Shown here: piece after piece, positions 7,961 to 11,589 of the stretch
Position numbering within the stretch: position 1 is the first letter of the stretch
Layout: every line of letters starts with the position of its first letter
Assembly: GCA_903813345.2 (NCBI GenBank)
Contig: CAIIXF020000410.1
Span: 1-11,589 of the forward strand
Direction: 5' to 3'
Source of the DNA: Owenia fusiformis
Taxonomy: Eukaryota > Annelida > Polychaeta > Sabellida > Oweniidae
Length of the DNA: 11,589 nucleotides
Notes under the pieces: model-generated
Database searches by the model: none
Told to the model about the DNA's origin: nothing
Seen by the model: only the letters and a program-made list of their open reading frames with translations
Translations under genes and position numbers: made by a program

Positions 7961-8400
7961 CGTCTGCGACCAAGAAAGGGGCATTCCTGGTCGAAAGTGC
8001 AACTTTACCTTCACTTGTAGAACACATTTAGTAAGAATGTTTATTTCAACTTTTGTTTACTGATTTGCGATGCCAGGCTGTCGTGGCATGTTATACAATA
8101 CAGGACAACACAATAACAATACAACATCAAGGCAAATTTCACCTTCTCTCTATGATCTCTTTGGTAAAAGTAATTTTCAAAGATGACGCGAATAAAACTG
8201 TTTTTGTTATATTGCTGTCCGATTTTATTGACGAAGTGCTTCGAGAAACAGAATTTGGAAAATCGTGGACAACATCGTAGAGAACAAAAATCGTAATCCG
8301 CGAATCGTAATTGACGATATTTTCTGAGAAACGAATGCACATAGCGCACTTAAATCGTAAATCATGAAAATAACGGCATAGTGGAGTTCTAATGGGGTTC
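7961..8400. other. Anonymous stretch with overlapping short ORFs
   Basis: A plus-strand ORF (8053-8280, 75 codons, possibly from a non-ATG start) and minus-strand ORFs (8041-8349 and 8139-8432) overlap here. The plus-strand C-terminal part, with FKDDANKTVFVILLSDF, has protein-like composition, but I recognise no domain. There is no splice or promoter signal I would defend, so I do not call a gene. CGACCA and TGGTCG around 7968-7994 form a weak hairpin. Confidence 0.3.
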
Positions 8401-8421
8401 ATCGTATTTGTTACGCGGTAT

Positions 8422-8630
8422 ATGGCATACATTCATGGTTGCGCGGTATTTGTGATACAGGTGAATATGCCATACTCACCTGCGGTATATGGCATATTCC
8501 GCAAGTGAGTATGCGATATTCCGCAGTGAATATGCGATACATTGATTTCAGTGAATACCCGATACTCACCTGCGGAATATGTCATACTCACTTGCGGAAT
8601 ATGCCATACACCGCAGGTGAATATGACATA
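8422..8630. repeat. 22-bp-period TATGNCATA array, left arm
   Basis: TATG(C/G/T/A)CATA or a close variant (including TATGCGATA) starts at 8422, 8466, 8488, 8510, 8531, 8556, 8578, 8600 and 8622. The step is 22 bp except for one doubled step, one of 21 and one of 25. The linkers are TCACCTGCGG or CCGCAGGTGA, in changing orientation. Confidence 0.85.
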
Positions 8631-8679
8631 TACCGCAGATGAAAACGTGATACAGAAAGCTTTAATTTGATTGGTTGCG

Positions 8680-8691
8680 AGAGTCGACTCT
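8680..8691. repeat. 12-bp palindrome in the element core
   Basis: AGAGTCGACTCT is a perfect palindrome inside the otherwise AT-rich core (8655-8890), which shows no ORF of note. Confidence 0.5.
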
Positions 8692-8918
8692 AAATGTAAA
8701 ACTACGCTGGATTACCAATATAGTTAGTGCGTCGAGTACTAATATATGAATCCTGGATTGATTGAGTAAGTTTATTACGTGAGATTGGTTAATATATTCG
8801 ATACACAGTACTGTTGATTCAGTAATCATTATCATAATTAATAAAATTTTCCTTGTTCGTTCAATCGATGCAATTGACAATTGCGTACTTCCGTATCACG
8901 TTCTCATTGGTTAGTGTG

Positions 8919-8992
8919 TATGCCATATACCGCAGGTGAATCTGACATACACCGCAAGTGAATATGCCATATTCGTTGCGGAATATGACATA
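8919..8992. repeat. 22-bp-period TATGNCATA array, right arm
   Basis: TATGNCATA or a one-base variant starts at 8919, 8941, 8963 and 8984, steps of 22, 22 and 21 bp. The linkers are the same ACCGCAGGTGA type as in the left arm. This arm has about four units against nine or more on the left. Confidence 0.85.
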
Positions 8993-9059
8993 TTTTTGTA
9001 TCGTGTTTACCGCGTAATAGTATTTAGCTATAAGCCTATTTTTGAAATCATACATGGTC

Positions 9060-9195
9060 CACTGGCGGATCCAGACCAATACCCCCCCCCCCCCCCTTCC
9101 TGGGCTTAGAAAATGGGCATTTTGGCCATAATTTGGCCTTTTTAGGTCAAATGTTCAAAACATGGGCCGTAGATTTTCTTCTGGATCCGCCAATG
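9060..9195. mobile_element. 136-bp MITE with TGGTC target duplication
   Basis: The terminal inverted repeats are 16 bp, CA(C/T)TGGCGGATCCAGA, at 9060-9075 and 9180-9195, with one mismatch. TGGTC lies directly outside both ends (9055-9059 and 9196-9200), a 5-bp target duplication. A C15 run at 9082-9096 follows the left end. The TGGCGGATCCAG end is, to my recollection, common in animal repeats, but I cannot name the family from sequence alone. Confidence 0.8.
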
Positions 9196-9200
9196 TGGTC

Positions 9201-9505
9201 AAAGTTGTAAATTTAAAAAGGCCAAATAATTGCAATATTGAAAGTGCAACTTATCAACGTACACGTCTCCCGACGAGTGAAACGTGTTGGTATAAACTGT
9301 CCAATGTTGCACATAGAACGCATACATAATACAAAAGAATGCTGGGATTGAAATTATATCGTAGTGTAAGCCAATTTACTGACTGAATTACTCAGTTGGA
9401 GTAACAATTCCCGGGGAAACTTTCCCGGGGACAGATAACTATTCCCTCTATTGACTAAACTAGGTACTATAGTTCACTCCACCTTTTGAAAATAACTAAC
9501 TCATA
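9201..9505. other. Anonymous stretch with a small CCCGGGG repeat
   Basis: No gene is seen. TTCCCGGGGA is repeated in tandem with a short gap at about 9410-9432. The rest is AT-rich and unremarkable. Confidence 0.4.
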
Positions 9506-9511
9506 TATATT

Positions 9512-9726
9512 TTGGGCACTATTACTTCGGTGCCCAACTTTCAATATTTTTATTTGTTAAAAAGCAGTATATTTAAAATAATTTGGGCACTATTAATTTA
9601 GTGCCCAACTTTTAAATCTTAGTTTTTTTCATAATTTTATATTTTCATTAATAGGTAAATACTGCCCAAAGTATGTTAAATACACATTGAAAATTGTATT
9701 TTGGGCACTATTTATTTAGTGCCCAA
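9512..9726. repeat. Three diverged GGGCACTA hairpins (edge of the 108-bp family)
   Basis: Three 26-bp hairpins of the form TTGGGCAC...GTGCCCAA lie at 9512-9537, 9583-9608 and 9701-9726. The flank after the second and third is shared (CAACTTT, TAAATCTT, then a T-rich run). The bases before the third (9661-9700, CTGCCCAA, ATGTTAA, CATTGAAAA) align with the loop of the 108-bp units downstream, so these are older relatives of that array. Confidence 0.75.
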
Positions 9727-9895
9727 CTTTAAATCTTCGTATTTTTCTTAATTTTCTATTTCTTTTCCCCCAAAAATACCATGCCCCTTTTTATTATAAG
9801 GCCCCTCAAATAAATCCCTCTTTAGAATGAAAGGGCAATTTAAGAATCATAAAATATTGTTTGAAAAATAAAAAAAATGAATTAAAATGTATATA

Positions 9896-10444
9896 AAACT
9901 GTCTTATATATAACTCGGCGAATAGTGCCCAACCCATGTTAACTTCCCATTGAAAAAATTGGTTTTGGGCACTATTCGCCGAGTTATATAAGACACTAAA
10001 CTGGTCCTCCCCTATATATAACTCGCCGAATAGTGCCCAAACCATGTTAACTTCCCATTGAAAAAAGTGGTTTTGGGCACTATTCGCCGAGTTATATAAG
10101 ACACTGAACTGATCCTTCCCTATATATAACTCGGCGAATAGTGCCCAACCCATGTTAACTTCCCATTGAAAAATGTCCTTTTGGGCACTATTCGCCGAGT
10201 TATATAAGACACTAAACTGATCCTTCCCTATATATAACTCGGCGAATAGTGCCCAACCCATGTTAAAGTGCCATTGAAAAATGTCCTTTTGGGCACTATT
10301 CGCCGAGTTATATAAGACACTAAAGTGATCCTTCCCTATATATAACTCGGCGAATAGTGCCCAACCCATGTTAAATTGCCATTGAAAACACTCCTTTTGG
10401 GCACTATTCGCCGAGTTAATATAAGACACTAATAAGACAGTTTT
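9896..10444. repeat. Five tandem 108-bp units, each a strong hairpin
   Basis: ACTCG-anchored units start at 9913, 10021, 10129, 10237 and 10345, a constant 108 bp. In unit 1, 25-base arms at 9908-9932 and 9965-9989 are exact inverse copies around a 32-base loop. Later arms are almost as good. The linkers (AAGACACTAAACTGATCCTTCCC) are well conserved. The array is bounded by inverted AAACTGTCTTA at its two ends. Because 108 is a multiple of three, a minus-strand ORF of 207 codons (9806-10429) stays open as repeats of 36 residues. Most unit differences change residues, which argues against coding. Confidence 0.9.
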
Positions 10445-10478
10445 TTAGAAATTTTTTATATTTATTTTGCAAATCAGT

Positions 10479-10540
10479 TACATATATTTTTTACTAATTT
10501 AAAGCAAATTACAAATATTTTTTACTAATTTAAAGCAAAT
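10479..10540 (+). repeat. 31-bp tandem duplication
   Basis: Two copies of a TACA(T/A)ATATTTTTTAC unit, each ending CTAATTTAAAGCAAAT, start at 10479 and 10510 and differ by one base. The duplication looks recent and simple, in AT-rich sequence just beyond the hairpin array. Confidence 0.8.
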
Positions 10541-10586
10541 TCCATAAAAAGACCCCTTAGAATGACAGAAAACTTGGGCATTCAAT

Positions 10587-10605
10587 TTGGGCACTATTGA
10601 GCCGA
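10587..10605. repeat. Outlying half-hairpin of the GGGCACTA family
   Basis: TTGGGCACTATTGAGCCGA matches the right arm of the 108-bp units except for a few bases. The matching left arm is absent. This marks the outer right limit of the family in the window. Confidence 0.6.
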
Positions 10606-10619
10606 AAAAAACAATATTC

Positions 10620-10945
10620 TAAATACAATGAAAGTTGATCGCGGACTTTTCACATGTTTTAGTGACTCAATTTGGACTTTCATGGGGGCAATACTATAAC
10701 TTATTTAGAATTATTAAAACATGTGCCAACAACAATAAGCATACTATTCCATGTTGCATGCATCTTGGTGAAGAAGGCATCTGGTAAAGTTTTTATTATT
10801 TTTAAACCATTCAAGGCATTTAGAGTTTTAAATTTAAATGTTGAAATTTGTCGGATAGCAAACTGAAATAGGTTTGACCCCCTCCCCCCAAACTAGATTT
10901 ATTTAGTTTTCTATCAGAGATTGGTCTTTTGATGCCTCCCCTAAT
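10620..10945. other. Anonymous AT-rich stretch
   Basis: I see nothing I can support here beyond a short C-rich run at about 10880-10889 and featureless short ORFs on both strands. Confidence 0.35.
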
Positions 10946-10948
10946 TAA

Positions 10949-11030
10949 CACATTGCTATCAAAATTGCGATGTCGCAATCGCATAGCAATAGCAATCACA
11001 TTCAAATTGCGATGCTTTGTGAATAAGGCC
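10949..11030. repeat. AAATTGCGATG repeat with small palindrome, possible MITE end
   Basis: CACATT followed by CAAAATTGCGATG (10949-10972) recurs as CACATTCAAATTGCGATG (10998-11015). Between them are a near-palindrome, ATTGCGA-TG-TCGCAAT (10964-10979), and GCATAGCAATAGCAAT. The block ends TTTGTGAATAAGGCC, a style seen at ends of short DNA elements, but no partner end is found nearby. Confidence 0.45.
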
Positions 11031-11330
11031 TCTGGTTGCAACTCAGATAAAGGATTTTAAGGACATTTGCACCTGGTTGCAACTTGGATTAAGAAATTAA
11101 AGGATACTTGCACCCAATAGCGGACAATTGCACCCCATAGCGGACAATTTCACCCGGTTGCACACTGTATAAAGGATTTTAAGGATACTTGCACCCAGTT
11201 GCACCCATAGCGGACATTTGCACCCGGTTGCACACTTTTTAAAGGAATTGAAGGAGATTTGCACCTCGGATAACGGAAATAAAGGATGTTTGCACCTCAT
11301 TGCAACTTGGATAAAGGAATTTAAGGAGCG
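11030..11330 (+). repeat. GCACC minisatellite, first block
   Basis: Two kinds of unit alternate irregularly. One, of about 45-50 bases, runs TTGCACCTGGTTGCAACTTG, then GGATAAAGGAATTAAAGGA. The other, of about 20 bases, contains TTGCACCCCATAGCGGACAA. Copy quality varies, and several units are truncated. The minus-strand ORF through this block (11097-11408) is repeat-driven. Confidence 0.8.
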
Positions 11331-11344
11331 CCATTTTATTTCAG

Positions 11345-11412
11345 GACAGACAAAAGAATACAAAGGGCAGCATCCCACAACTGCTGAAGAAGACACAAAT
11401 ATAGACATCTAG
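11345..11412 (+). CDS. Possible terminal coding exon, very tentative
   Basis: The sequence CCATTTTATTTCAG ending at 11344 is a fair 3' splice acceptor. It opens a frame that reads QTKEYKGQHPTTAEEDTNID before a final I and a TAG at 11410-11412. The composition (acidic and polar, no low-complexity bias from the minisatellite) differs from the flanking repeat. Against it: no AATAAA follows within the window, no upstream exon is seen, and the segment is only about 22 codons. It is not a family I recognise. It could equally be an insertion that split the minisatellite. Confidence 0.15.
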
Positions 11413-11434
11413 TGTTATAGTGATTGTGTAATAT

Positions 11435-11478
11435 GAGTTTATGATTATTACTTTATGAGTTTATGATTATTACTTTAT
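11435..11478 (+). repeat. 22-bp tandem duplication
   Basis: GAGTTTATGATTATTACTTT plus two bases occurs twice in exact tandem (11435-11456 and 11457-11478). It lies in the AT-rich interval that separates the two minisatellite blocks. Confidence 0.85.
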
Positions 11479-11510
11479 GTAGTGACTTTAGAGACATTCA
11501 AATGATATCA

Positions 11511-11589
11511 CATTTGCACCTGGTTGCAACTTGGATTAAGAAATTAAAGGATACTTGCACCCGGTTGCACCCCATAGCGGACAATCACA
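11511..11589 (+). repeat. GCACC minisatellite, second block (cut by window end)
   Basis: The array resumes after about 180 bases. Positions 11511-11562 are identical, over 52 bases, to 11064-11115, and a CCATAGCGGACAA unit follows. The array continues past the end of the window. Confidence 0.85.

Larger units (their letters stand above)
8412..9017. mobile_element. Palindromic element with 22-bp periodic arms
   Basis: The ends are inverted copies of TTACGCGGTA (8412-8421 and 9008-9017). An inner inverted pair, GAAAACGTGATAC at about 8641 and GTATCACGTTCTC at about 8892, brackets a core of about 240 bp. Both arms are filled with TATGNCATA palindromes joined by CACCTGCGG or its inverse. No transposase is visible. 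A short GTATTT lies just outside both ends, but the spacing differs, so a target duplication is not established. Coordinates in the left arm may be off by one. Confidence 0.7.

Noticed and set aside
8041-8432. Overlapping ORFs of 75-102 codons on both strands
   Set aside because: They overlap each other antisense, match nothing I recognise, and have no promoter, splice or polyadenylation signal. Only the C-terminal half of the plus frame looks at all protein-like.
8439-8642. 67-codon ORF across the 22-bp array
   Set aside because: It is a product of the TATGNCATA repeat, from a non-ATG start, and not an independent gene.
9896-10444. CRISPR array
   Set aside because: Whole 108-bp units are conserved, including loop and linker, so there are no unique spacers, and the setting is eukaryotic.

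Overview
This window looks like eukaryotic, non-coding, repeat-derived DNA, most likely from an animal and possibly a marine invertebrate. The organism is inferred from style: no long ORFs, AT-rich unique stretches, a tRNA-derived SINE-like head with Pol III boxes, short inverted-repeat (MITE-like) elements with duplicated target sites, and several minisatellites. Nothing here identifies a species. I find no complete protein-coding gene. ORFs of 60-207 codons are what chance and in-frame repeat periods would give, and none carries a motif I recognise. The one weak coding candidate is a possible terminal exon at 11345-11412.

Layout. 83-890 is a decayed repeat dense in TACGG/CCGTA. 900-1900 is mostly anonymous, with a G-rich patch and a small hairpin family. 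1906-4785 is a large nested foldback element: inverted arms of about 530 bp, TA on both sides, an internal direct repeat of about 520 bp, and a central palindrome carrying two opposed tRNA-like heads. Its arms hold four perfect TGACGTCA sites in symmetric positions. 4830-5627 is a second, unrelated element bounded by CTATCACACC inverted ends and packed with GAACG motifs. 5728-5939 is a simple foldback of about 212 bp. 5990-6600 is a degenerate G/T-rich repeat based on GGTTGTGCC. 6600-8400 is anonymous. 8412-9017 is a palindromic element whose arms are built on a 22-bp period of TATGNCATA. 9060-9195 is a 136-bp MITE with a 5-bp target duplication. 9512-10605 holds a family of GGGCACTA hairpins, diverged at the edges and resolved in the middle into five units of exactly 108 bp. 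11030-11330 and 11511-11589 are a GCACC minisatellite.

How it fits together: the common theme is inverted symmetry. At least six sequence-unrelated palindromic structures lie side by side, several with tandem substructure inside the arms. The window therefore reads as an accessory island where non-autonomous DNA transposons and foldback repeats accumulated. No transposase is visible, so any mobilisation would have to have been in trans. All alignments and identities below were made by eye.
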